NCBI GenBank assembly: GCA_007123335.1
Contig: SKLG01000090.1
Location: 1 to 8,513, forward strand
Source: Anaerolineae bacterium
GTDB taxonomy: Bacteria; Chloroflexota; Anaerolineae; UBA1429
Direction: 5' to 3'
DNA length: 8,513 bases
The position numbers and the translations under genes were made by a program. The notes below the pieces were generated by a model. That model had not been told where the DNA came from and did no database searches. It saw only the letters and a program-made list of their open reading frames with translations. Below are positions 1 to 6,874 of this stretch, in pieces; within the stretch, counting starts at the first letter, position 1; each line of letters begins with the position of its first letter.

Positions 1-179
1 AGACCGGCACCTCGGACATGAACGTCATCGGCCCGCGCTGGAACGTGCCCATCGTCGCCTATGGCCCCGGCGACTCGTCGCTGGACCACACGCCGGACGA
101 GCACATCGATCTGGACGAGTATCTGGCCGCCATCCGCGTGCTCGAGCGCGTCATCGCGCGCCTCGGCGGCTCGGGCTGA
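1..179 (+). CDS. lysK: [LysW]-lysine/ornithine hydrolase-like M20 peptidase, C-terminal fragment
   Basis: Only the last 58 codons plus two bases of a preceding codon are present, read in the frame that starts at base 3 and ends with TGA at 177-179. The fragment begins TGTSDMNVIGPRW and continues with VAYGPGDSSLDHTPDEH and LDEYLAAIRVLERVI. The TGTSDMN stretch and the block around LDHTPDEH match what I know of LysK/ArgE-type deacylases of the M20 family; the His of DHTPDE is expected to be a C-terminal metal ligand. LysK releases lysine (or ornithine) from the LysW carrier protein in the alpha-aminoadipate-type pathway, in the cytoplasm. The upstream lys/arg genes would lie to the left of the window. 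A generic ArgE/DapE-like deacylase cannot be excluded from so short a piece. The next gene has its own promoter, so this is probably the end of its transcription unit. Confidence 0.72.
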   Translation, partial: TGTSDMNVIGPRWNVPIVAYGPGDSSLDHTPDEHIDLDEYLAAIRVLERVIARLGGSG

Positions 180-186
180 GCCGCCC

Positions 187-215
187 TTGACACCCCCGGC
201 ATCCCTCCCTATCAT
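187..215 (+). promoter_or_regulatory. sigma-70 type promoter for the NuoH-like gene
   Basis: TTGACA at 187-192, a 17-base spacer and TATCAT at 210-215 (five of six matches to TATAAT). It lies just after the lysK stop and would start transcription near 222, about 50 bases before the first ATG of the next gene. This points to independent transcription of that gene. Prediction from consensus only. Confidence 0.65.
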
Positions 216-274
216 CGTCACCGTCCATCAACCCACTCGCCCGACAGGAGCGAGGCGCGGAATGTCCCCATTAT

Positions 275-1225
275 ATGAAGGATATCGAGGTCATGGCTGC
301 TGTGGTCTATACGCTCTCGGTCGTCTTGGTCGCTCTGGTGCTGTATGCCTATCTCGTCCGGTTCAGCCGTTGGAGTAACGGCTGGTCGCCCTCCCGCCGC
401 GCGAGAACCTGGCGCCCGCTAGAGCCCCTGCTCGCGGCGGTGCGCGCCATGCGTAAGCCGGCGACGATGCCCGCCGGCGTCAAGCGCGCCGCCTACCTGG
501 CTGGCCCCGTCGTGTCGGTGGTCGCCGGTCTGACGGCGCTGCTCCTTTTGCCCTGGCGCGCCGGGGCGCCGCCCTTGGTCGATTGGAACGTCCCCCTCAC
601 CACGGTGCTTGGCCTGTGCGCGGTGAGCCTGTTTGGCAGCGTCATGGACGGCTGGGCATCGAGCGAGGCAACTGAGCGGCGCTCCGCCTACACCGTGGCC
701 GTGCGCGGATGGGCGTTTCTGCTCATCGCCCTCCTCGCCCTTGGCACCACGACGGTCGTCTTGACCAACTCGTGGGATCCCCACGTCCTGGTGGACTCGC
801 AGCGAACCGCGTGGCCCATGGTTCTCTTTCAGCCCCTGGGATTCTACCTCTTTGTCGTAGCCATGCTCCTGGCGAGCCCGCGCGCCCCCCAGGATGCGCT
901 GCGCGGATCGCGGTGGCTGTTGGCCGATTTTCACCTGCAACACAGCGGCAGCATCACCGCGCTCTATCATCTCAGCGAGCACGTCCACGTCATGGTCACC
1001 GGCTTGATCAGCGCCCTGGTCTACCTTGGCGGATGGCTCGGGCCGGGCGGCGACGTGCTGCCCTGGGCGCCGCTCAAGGCGCTGGCGGTGGTGCTGGTGC
1101 TCGAATGGGCGCGCCCCCGCCTCTTGCAGCGCCACGCGGCGCGGACACCCTGGGCGATCTATTTCCTGCTCGCCATCCTGAATCTGGGGCTGACCGTCGG
1201 GCTGGCGTGGTGGGGGATACCTTAG
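275..1225 (+). CDS. Divergent NuoH/complex I subunit 1-like membrane protein, stand-alone
   Basis: A 316-residue protein with about eight membrane helices (roughly residues 8-28, 73-93, 106-124, 143-163, 178-200, 234-255, 264-279, 291-313), the helix number and length typical of NuoH/ND1. Stretches align without gaps to the NuoH consensus as I remember it: WRPLEPLLAAVRAMRK (46-61) with the FGLLQPLADGLKLLFK region, GWAS (126-129), SPRAPQDALRG (201-211) with NRAPFDLPEAE, and YLGGWLGP (250-257) with FLGGW. D207 is kept, but the following conserved glutamates are R210, S212, W214 and Q222, and the SYE glutamate is absent. NuoH carries the quinone cavity and part of the proton path of complex I, so this copy is unlikely to work conventionally. 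No other nuo gene is visible. The start is uncertain: ATG 275 has a weak ribosome site, and ATG 293, preceded by GAAGGA, is an alternative. Function unknown; membership of a hydrogenase-type membrane arm elsewhere is possible. Confidence 0.75.
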   Translation: MKDIEVMAAVVYTLSVVLVALVLYAYLVRFSRWSNGWSPSRRARTWRPLEPLLAAVRAMRKPATMPAGVKRAAYLAGPVVSVVAGLTALLLLPWRAGAPPLVDWNVPLTTVLGLCAVSLFGSVMDGWASSEATERRSAYTVAVRGWAFLLIALLALGTTTVVLTNSWDPHVLVDSQRTAWPMVLFQPLGFYLFVVAMLLASPRAPQDALRGSRWLLADFHLQHSGSITALYHLSEHVHVMVTGLISALVYLGGWLGPGGDVLPWAPLKALAVVLVLEWARPRLLQRHAARTPWAIYFLLAILNLGLTVGLAWWGIP

Positions 1226-1300
1226 GCTCTGGCGAAACTGCTCTGCACGTCAGGTAATCCGCAGCCAACGAGCAACCTCACCCAACGCCATGTCGGGTAA

Positions 1301-1337
1301 CAGGCCGGCGATCAGGGGCAGAGCCCTGTCCGGCCTG
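1301..1337. terminator. Hairpin between convergent genes, possible bidirectional terminator
   Basis: CAGGCCGG at 1301-1308 pairs with CCGGCCTG at 1330-1337, and inside it CAGGG at 1313-1317 pairs with CCCTG at 1324-1328, with a small asymmetric internal loop (CGAT plus adjacent bases against T). It sits between the ends of the NuoH-like gene (+) and the glycosyltransferase (-), where a shared terminator is expected. Neither side has a clear T-tract, so it may act by another route or only protect 3' ends. The rest of 1226-1342 shows nothing further. Confidence 0.5.
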
Positions 1338-1342
1338 GCTAT

Positions 1343-2908
1343 TCAGCGCGTTCCATAGACCACTCCATCCTGCAGTCTGCTCAAGACCGGCAGGTCGCCC
1401 ACGGATTCGATCTCACTGGCCAAAGGCAAATACCAGCGCCAGGTGATGTCGTCGAGGTAGGCGATCAATACCCGTCCTTCCCGACAATCCTCGAATATTT
1501 GCTCGATCTCAGCATCATAGCTCTTATGTAATCTTGTGGTATAGGGATTCGTTTTGCCGGGAATCATCCATGCATCTTTGTCTGTCAGAAAACGGATGGC
1601 ATCCGGGCCATTTGAATAGATCATTCTCTCATCCTGGATTTCTGTTAAATAGCCGATGATTTCCGACTGTTGCCAGTGGCGCGACGTATAGCCGCTGCCA
1701 TTTTTGCGCATGTCCCATGCCGCTGGAACAGCATGGGCCGCGTTAATGCTGGCGGAAAAGAACATCATCGCTATAAATGCATACCAGATATACTTTCGCT
1801 GTAATTGCTCCGATACAGCCCATACTAGCGCAAGATAAGACGAGGCAAGGGGCAGGAGCACCGGCAGGAGGATTCGATAATCAACAGGTGTTTGAGCATC
1901 CAAGACTGAAATAGATATCGTGATGAATATTATGTAAACAATGGAGTATAAAATATAAATAGAAGGAATCAAGATATACGCCGACTTTATATTTCGGCGT
2001 ATATATCCTCTGCCAAGCAGCAAAACCGTTCCTGAGATAAAAATAACAGCGATGCTTCCAATCCATGCGAACTCAAATGAAATAATAACGGGAATAGACA
2101 GAGAAAACTGATAAAAGGTCCCCACTATAGACCTGATATGGCGCAGATTGAAGGGATGAAATGCGAGTTCGCGATTGATAGCTGTTTGTGAGGCCGAAAT
2201 ATTGCGGTATAGCCACATCATGAGCGGAAATATCAAACTAGAACCAACTAGTGTTATATCTATCGCCTTTTTTCCGAGACATCTGTCGTCAAACAAGAGG
2301 AATGCAAGGATCATCGCTGGGAGAAGAACTATTCCCACGTAGCGGGTTAAAATCGCCAAGCCAGCCGCCAAGGATGCCAGGACGAGAATCCACCTATTCG
2401 GACGCAGAATATGGCAGGCCAATAGCAATAGAGAAAGCATGGAAAAGGAAATAAAAGGTGCTTCGGACCATGCCATCCAATATACTTGAATAACCAATGT
2501 CGACGAAAGCAGAAAATATATTGAAACCGCTGTTGCTAGCAGGCTGTGATTTGTAGATATTTTGACGCCAAGGGATGAGAGAAAAATACCGGTGCCAAAG
2601 AAAAATATGGCAACGAACCGAGCCGCTTGAAGCAGATCACCCTCGAAAAGAAGGCTTGTTGCCCCAAGGAACATGGGATATGCCGGAGGATAATGGGTCA
2701 TGGGCTTTCCCTGCACATAAAGCCCGTTTCCCAAAGTCCAGCTCTTTGCGGCCTCGATGTATATCGTCGAATCAGGCGATACGCCGATATCGTGGGCGGT
2801 AATCCAATACATCCATATAGCAGCGCCAAGCCCGGCAGCTATAGTCAGGGCAAGACCGAATCGTCGCCTCCCTGCACTGCCGGTATCATTCCTTCCGACG
2901 GTCACCAT
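1343..2908 (-). CDS. Multi-pass membrane glycosyltransferase, GT-C (GT39/ArnT-like)
   Basis: A protein of 521 residues from the preferred ATG at 2908, which has AGGGG just upstream. A TTG at 2923 would add five residues but has no ribosome site. One helix (about 18-37) is followed by an extracytoplasmic loop with P45-D46-S47, the acidic motif where GT-C enzymes place their catalytic or metal-binding Asp, and then YPPAYP (73-78). About ten more helices follow, with WSEAPF near 147-152, LTRYVG near 187-192 and VDYRILLPVLLPL near 342-354. A soluble tail of about 120 residues, expected outside the membrane, ends the protein. GT-C enzymes move a sugar from a lipid-phosphate carrier to protein, lipid or polysaccharide; the acceptor here cannot be read. 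Base composition is far lower in GC than its neighbours (14 of 60 bases G or C at 1921-1980), with many ATA, AAT and AAA codons, which suggests acquisition from elsewhere. No clear promoter is seen upstream. Confidence 0.78.
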   Translation of the reverse strand: MVTVGRNDTGSAGRRRFGLALTIAAGLGAAIWMYWITAHDIGVSPDSTIYIEAAKSWTLGNGLYVQGKPMTHYPPAYPMFLGATSLLFEGDLLQAARFVAIFFFGTGIFLSSLGVKISTNHSLLATAVSIYFLLSSTLVIQVYWMAWSEAPFISFSMLSLLLLACHILRPNRWILVLASLAAGLAILTRYVGIVLLPAMILAFLLFDDRCLGKKAIDITLVGSSLIFPLMMWLYRNISASQTAINRELAFHPFNLRHIRSIVGTFYQFSLSIPVIISFEFAWIGSIAVIFISGTVLLLGRGYIRRNIKSAYILIPSIYILYSIVYIIFITISISVLDAQTPVDYRILLPVLLPLASSYLALVWAVSEQLQRKYIWYAFIAMMFFSASINAAHAVPAAWDMRKNGSGYTSRHWQQSEIIGYLTEIQDERMIYSNGPDAIRFLTDKDAWMIPGKTNPYTTRLHKSYDAEIEQIFEDCREGRVLIAYLDDITWRWYLPLASEIESVGDLPVLSRLQDGVVYGTR

Positions 2909-3080
2909 ATTCCCCTGTTGCAATAGGATAATGCTTGGAGTCTTGATCGTTCGGCCATTCCAATCGCGTGTTTGGGAATCGGCGCTGTATAGAATAGATC
3001 TGACTGCTATACCACTGCCTGGAGTATAACACCTCAGATCCGCAGCTCGCGCTCACTTTTGGGGGACCACCTGGAACATA
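2909..3080. other. Intergenic region upstream of the glycosyltransferase
   Basis: No gene is apparent here. On the minus strand it holds three TATA-like hexamers (TATACT, TATAGC, TATACA) within about 45 bases between roughly 2985 and 3030, the middle one preceded by TGG like an extended -10. None has a convincing -35 at 16-18 bases. It probably contains the glycosyltransferase promoter, but I cannot place it. Confidence 0.3.
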
Positions 3081-3117
3081 TCTCGCAAAGGTCTCCTGCG
3101 AGGAGACCTTTGCGAGA
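3081..3117. terminator. Perfect 17-bp inverted repeat, 3' hairpin of the peptidase gene
   Basis: TCTCGCAAAGGTCTCCT at 3081-3097 is an exact reverse complement of AGGAGACCTTTGCGAGA at 3101-3117, with a GCG loop. It begins 20 bases beyond the peptidase stop codon on the minus strand, where a terminator is expected. It lacks a T-tract on either strand, so it could instead be a 3'-end stabiliser or a copy of a dispersed palindromic repeat. The inverted repeat is certain; its role is inferred. Confidence 0.7.
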
Positions 3118-3137
3118 GGTTGTCATCAGCCTTTTGC

Positions 3138-6100
3138 TCAGTGCAGAATCAACGGCAACAGGATCACCGTCTCCACCGGACAAGGCCAGACTTCCAGGCT
3201 GCCCAGGCTGCGGTTGCCGAAGGCATCCACAACCTCGACGCGCACGGTGTAGGGGCCGCAACCGGGGAAGGTATGGCCCACGGTGTCGCTGGTGTACGGC
3301 CCGCGCGGGGCACTGCCATCGCCGAAATCCCAGCGATAGCTCTCCCCCGTCGCGTCGTGGGGCGAGGCTACCTCGGCCCGCAACATCGTCAGGCCGCTGG
3401 CGTTGGGCGGCGTGACCTTTTCGATGGTCGCGCTGGGCTCATCCCACAACATGGTGAGCAAGAGATCCAGCAGCTCCTCGCGGGTGGTGAGCTCGTGGTC
3501 GTTGTTGACGCCCTCGAGCCCAAAGGTCGTATAGATCGAGCGCCCCAGGTAGGTGATGCCGGGTCGTTCCAGCGTGGGCTGGTCACGATGGCTCATCCCC
3601 ACGACGCCCTGGTCGACCAGATCGGTGCCGGGGTAGCGGAACAGGGCGACATAGGGCTGCATCTCTTCATCGATAGCGGGCCCTCTGCCCGGTCCGGGCG
3701 CGATCTCGTCCATATAGATCTGATTCGCAGCGCCGTCGCCCCCAGGCAGCAGCGACAGCCGCACGTCGCGCAGCGCGGCAGGCGCGCCTTCCATCGGGAT
3801 GACCGGCACCCAGGGCAGCGTCTCGTCGGTCACGCTGTATTGCAGCCAGTTGCCGCCCAGAATATAGCGGTAAAAGAACTCGCCATTATCCGTCACGTCT
3901 GAATCGAGGATGGAGGCGATATCCTGCCCCATCATCAACAGCGTGCCGCCGCCGTTTGCATACTGGGTCAATTGGGTCACATCCTGATCGGTCAGCGGGA
4001 TGGACACCTCCGGCAGGGCGCTATTGGGGACAAAGTTGTCGCCGGAGAAATAGATGACCGTCTTGTAGGTGGACAGCGTCGTCGCGTCGGGGATGGTGGC
4101 CTCGTGGCCAACCAAGAGCTCGGCATCCCAGTAGTCGTACGTATAGCCCAGCGCCTCGAGGGTCGACGTATAGTACTCGGCATAGTCATTGGCAAAGGCA
4201 AAGAGCTGGCTGCCATCGTTGTCGATGAGCAGAATGTCGGCGGTCGTCGAGGGTTCAGGCAAGAGGCGTCCCCACACCGGGAGATGGGCTTCGTATTGCG
4301 TGCCGCTGAGCAGGATATAGCCCTGATTGTCACCCAGGCCAGCGCTCGTGGCCGAGTCCATCGTCACGACAAAGGTCGCCGTTCCACCCGGCGGTAGCTC
4401 GATGGTCGAGGGACTCACCGCAAACCCCGGCAGCGATTGAGTGGGGGTGAACCCCGCGCCGGTGTACAGCGTCGAGATCTCGAACATCTCGGTGAACGGG
4501 GCGATGCTCGTCACCGTCACCACCTGCGAGCGTACCGTGCCCGTCACCTCGGCGCCAAAGCTGAGGCTGGGCGGATCCAAAAAGACGCCGGGGTCCACTG
4601 CCCGCGATAGATCGATGCGCCCGGCACCGATGGCCAACGGCTGGGCGGGGGTCCCGTCATAGTCATAGATGTCGCGAAAGACGGCGGTGGACATGAGCGC
4701 CGACTTGATCTGCGCCGGCGTCCATTGGGGATAGAGTTGGCGCAGCACGGCGGCGGCGCCGGCCACGTGGGGTGCCGCCATAGAGGTGCCCGAACCCTGG
4801 CCAAAGCCCAGATGGCGCCCCTCGCCGGTCGCCGTCTGATCATAGCCCTGGGAGAGGATATTGACCCCGGGGGCGACGACGTCGGGCTTGAGGCTATACC
4901 CCACCGCCGGCCCACGGCTGCTAAACGCGGCCATGCGGTCGGGGACGGTCTCGATGGTAAAGGCCAGGGTGTCGATCTCGAGCACCGAATCGTCGCCATG
5001 CTCGGCGTGCCAGGCGACCATCGCCTCCCCGGCGCTCTCGGCGATAAAGATGGAGGGGATCACAATGTCGTCACAGTCGTCGGCGCAGCCCATGTTGAGC
5101 AGCTCATCGCCGGCGTTGTTATAGATCAGCACCAGTTCCGCGCCGGCGGCCTGGGCGTTGCGCACTTTGTCCGAGAAGGCGCACGTGCCGCGTTGAATCA
5201 GCGCCGCCTGATCGGCAAAGACGCCCGCATCCCACGGCTCACAGCCCATGACATTGCCCGGATCGACGCTGGCCGACGCCCGAAATGGGTGAGTGACGGT
5301 TGTGGCCGGTGGCAGGTTGGCGCCGAAATTGGCCGTGCCAAAGAACAGGCCTTGCAGCTCCTCGCTGATCTCCGGCTCGATGACGTTCAGGCGACCGGCG
5401 AGCAATTGATGGGTGCTGGTGGAGGCTCCCACGTTGATATAGCCGGGCGAGGCATGGTCGCCCGAGCCCAGCCCTGGCCCGGCATTGCCGATCGACATGG
5501 AGACAAAGATGCCGGCATCCACGGCGTTGAGCAACGCCTGATCCAGCGGGTCCAGCGCGCCGCCGATGCTGGTGGGGCCGCTGCCCCACGAGTTGTTCAG
5601 CACATCGGCGCCATCGCGGACGATATCCTCCAGCGCGGCCAGCCCCTCGGCAGTATAAAAGGAGGGATCATCGCTAATGCTCTGGTAAAAGACGCGATAG
5701 CTCATCACCCAGGCGCCAGGCGCGACGCCGCTCATCTCTGGCATGGTGAGGCCGAGATAGGTGGCGGTGACCACGTTACCGGCGGCGATGCCGGCGGTGT
5801 GCACGCCGTGGGGGGTGCCCTGCGTCCCCGGCCAGGGGTTGGCATCGCCGTCAGCGGGCGGGTCCCAGGTGCGAAAATAGACCCGCGAGGCGATGATCTT
5901 GCCGTTGTTGTTGGCGGCCAGCCCCAGGCCGCCTGGGGGCACATCCGCCGGATAGTCGAACCCGGCGCCGTCAAACATGGGCGCGGCGTGGTGGATGCCC
6001 CCATCCATCGAGGCGACCTTGACGCCGGCCCCGGCCATAGCCTGCCCGCCCACATTGGGCAATGCCCAGGCGGCCGGAGCGCCGATGAGCTCGGTGCTGG

Positions 6101-6608
6101 CATAGAGCTGCGGCGTGTAGGCATAGTCGGGATAGACCGCCTTGACGCCGGGCAGCGCGAGCAACGCCCGCGTTGCCTCCCGGCGGTCGCGGCCCGCTCC
6201 TGGGTCCACGGCCAAACCGTTCCAGAGGAGCGTATAGGCGGCCTCTACCTGCCGGCCATCCTCGTTCAGATAACGACTTACCCTGGCGCCCGGCATGGCC
6301 TGGCCCAGCGCCTGCAAAAAGGTGCGCTGTTCGGCCTGCAACCGAGCCAGATGGGCCTGGGCCAGCGACGAGCTCAGGTTCAGCCGGCCATCGCTCGAGC
6401 GGAGGCCGGGCTGGCCACGCGCCCACGTCGCTAGCGGCGGGGATTGCAGCTCCACGATGAGGCGATGCGAAGCCGTCCGGGGCGAGGCCGTTTGCCCTGG
6501 TGCGGCGTCGCTGATCGGCGAGACAGGTCCTGCGGCTTGCACCCAGGGCGCGAGCGCCAGTGCAAGCATAGTGAGGATCAACAACACGCGGACACGCAGA
6601 CTGGACAT
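3138..6608 (-). CDS. Secreted multidomain S8 (subtilisin-like) serine peptidase with PA and PKD domains
   Basis: A protein of 1156 residues from ATG 6608, chosen because AGGAGG lies four bases upstream and a signal peptide follows at once (positive LRVR, hydrophobic core, WVQAA near 22-26). The reading frame stays open to 6779, but that extension crosses the predicted promoter. A propeptide, perhaps inhibitor-I9-like, covers about 45-170. The subtilase domain carries the catalytic Asp at 202 (VASMDGGIH), His at 267 (HGVHTAGI), the oxyanion Asn at 375 (SIGNAGPG) and Ser at 609 (GSGTSMAAPHVAG). A PA domain of roughly 430-540 is inserted before the Ser block, as in C5a-peptidase and lactocepin relatives, and has four Cys. 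Then come a beta-sandwich (about 676-781), a GATase-1-like alpha/beta region (about 790-1058, with YANGGGTLLMMGQD), a PKD domain (about 1060-1140, with YRWDFGDGS) and the tail ETVILLPLILH. The triad is intact, so it is probably an active extracellular or surface protease; its substrate is unknown. It looks monocistronic. Confidence 0.93.
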   Translation of the reverse strand: MSSLRVRVLLILTMLALALAPWVQAAGPVSPISDAAPGQTASPRTASHRLIVELQSPPLATWARGQPGLRSSDGRLNLSSSLAQAHLARLQAEQRTFLQALGQAMPGARVSRYLNEDGRQVEAAYTLLWNGLAVDPGAGRDRREATRALLALPGVKAVYPDYAYTPQLYASTELIGAPAAWALPNVGGQAMAGAGVKVASMDGGIHHAAPMFDGAGFDYPADVPPGGLGLAANNNGKIIASRVYFRTWDPPADGDANPWPGTQGTPHGVHTAGIAAGNVVTATYLGLTMPEMSGVAPGAWVMSYRVFYQSISDDPSFYTAEGLAALEDIVRDGADVLNNSWGSGPTSIGGALDPLDQALLNAVDAGIFVSMSIGNAGPGLGSGDHASPGYINVGASTSTHQLLAGRLNVIEPEISEELQGLFFGTANFGANLPPATTVTHPFRASASVDPGNVMGCEPWDAGVFADQAALIQRGTCAFSDKVRNAQAAGAELVLIYNNAGDELLNMGCADDCDDIVIPSIFIAESAGEAMVAWHAEHGDDSVLEIDTLAFTIETVPDRMAAFSSRGPAVGYSLKPDVVAPGVNILSQGYDQTATGEGRHLGFGQGSGTSMAAPHVAGAAAVLRQLYPQWTPAQIKSALMSTAVFRDIYDYDGTPAQPLAIGAGRIDLSRAVDPGVFLDPPSLSFGAEVTGTVRSQVVTVTSIAPFTEMFEISTLYTGAGFTPTQSLPGFAVSPSTIELPPGGTATFVVTMDSATSAGLGDNQGYILLSGTQYEAHLPVWGRLLPEPSTTADILLIDNDGSQLFAFANDYAEYYTSTLEALGYTYDYWDAELLVGHEATIPDATTLSTYKTVIYFSGDNFVPNSALPEVSIPLTDQDVTQLTQYANGGGTLLMMGQDIASILDSDVTDNGEFFYRYILGGNWLQYSVTDETLPWVPVIPMEGAPAALRDVRLSLLPGGDGAANQIYMDEIAPGPGRGPAIDEEMQPYVALFRYPGTDLVDQGVVGMSHRDQPTLERPGITYLGRSIYTTFGLEGVNNDHELTTREELLDLLLTMLWDEPSATIEKVTPPNASGLTMLRAEVASPHDATGESYRWDFGDGSAPRGPYTSDTVGHTFPGCGPYTVRVEVVDAFGNRSLGSLEVWPCPVETVILLPLILH

Positions 6609-6612
6609 GATC

Positions 6613-6618
6613 CCTCCT
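6613..6618 (-). promoter_or_regulatory. Shine-Dalgarno site setting the peptidase start
   Basis: CCTCCT on the + strand reads AGGAGG on the minus strand, four bases before ATG 6608. It decides for this start over the frame's first ATG at 6779, since that one overlaps the promoter region and would bury the signal peptide 57 residues inside. Confidence 0.8.
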
Positions 6619-6644
6619 AAAGATGGGTGCTCCACCTCAAGATC

Positions 6645-6673
6645 CGCGACGGACCTTTCGATTCCCCGTCGCG
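6645..6673 (-). repeat. Inverted repeat in the peptidase 5' leader
   Basis: CGCGACGG at 6645-6652 and CCGTCGCG at 6666-6673 are exact reverse complements separated by 13 bases. The structure lies between the predicted transcription start (near 6716) and the ribosome site of the peptidase, so it would form an 8-bp GC-rich stem in the leader RNA. It could be a protein-binding site or an mRNA stabiliser, or it could be chance in GC-rich DNA. Confidence 0.4.
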
Positions 6674-6722
6674 CCCGGCTGGAGCCTTGACAAACTTGAC
6701 TCCAATAGCTCAAACTGGGCAC

Positions 6723-6752
6723 AGTATGAGCCGAATGCGCACGACTTGTCAA
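6723..6752 (-). promoter_or_regulatory. sigma-70 type promoter for the S8 peptidase
   Basis: On the minus strand TTGACA (6752-6747), an 18-base spacer and CATACT (6728-6723, four of six matches to TATAAT). The predicted transcription start near 6716 leaves a leader of about 108 bases before ATG 6608. It faces away from the yvcK promoter, with 67 bases between the two -35 boxes. Confidence 0.55.
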
Positions 6753-6819
6753 GCGATCTGTCGAGAGTGCCTTTCTCAAGGATTTTGGGGGAGGGTCGAC
6801 CGGGCACCGCCCTTTTTCT

Positions 6820-6848
6820 TTGACGCGTGCCCAGCGCTACGATATACT
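6820..6848 (+). promoter_or_regulatory. sigma-70 type promoter for yvcK
   Basis: TTGACG at 6820-6825, a 17-base spacer and TATACT at 6843-6848. Each box has five of six consensus bases. Transcription would start near 6855, giving a very short leader of about 20 bases that still includes GGAGG at 6866-6870. Confidence 0.7.
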
Positions 6849-6874
6849 GCACGCCGTGACCCGTTGGAGGTATG

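Noticed and set aside
262..378. Short + strand frame starting at ATG 262 with AGGAG upstream, a possible leader peptide for the NuoH-like gene
   Set aside because: It overlaps the NuoH-like gene by about 100 bases in another frame and has no sequence character of its own. The AGGAG at 246-250 is its only support; it may be a chance match.
1881..2066. 61-codon minus-strand frame within the glycosyltransferase
   Set aside because: It is an out-of-frame shadow of the glycosyltransferase, whose full-length frame is uninterrupted.
3120..3902. 260-codon + strand frame over the 3' end of the peptidase gene
   Set aside because: It is a shadow of the PKD and GATase-like coding region, with no ribosome site and no recognisable domain.
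4725..6434. 569-codon open frame on the + strand opposite the S8 peptidase
   Set aside because: It is antisense to a protease with intact catalytic motifs, its translation is low-complexity and G/R/H/D-rich with no recognisable domain, and such mirror frames are common in GC-rich DNA.
6803..6820. GGGC-ACC-GCCC followed by a T-run, looking like an intrinsic terminator on the + strand
   Set aside because: The stem is only four base pairs, there is no + strand gene upstream to terminate, and it merges into the -35 box of yvcK.
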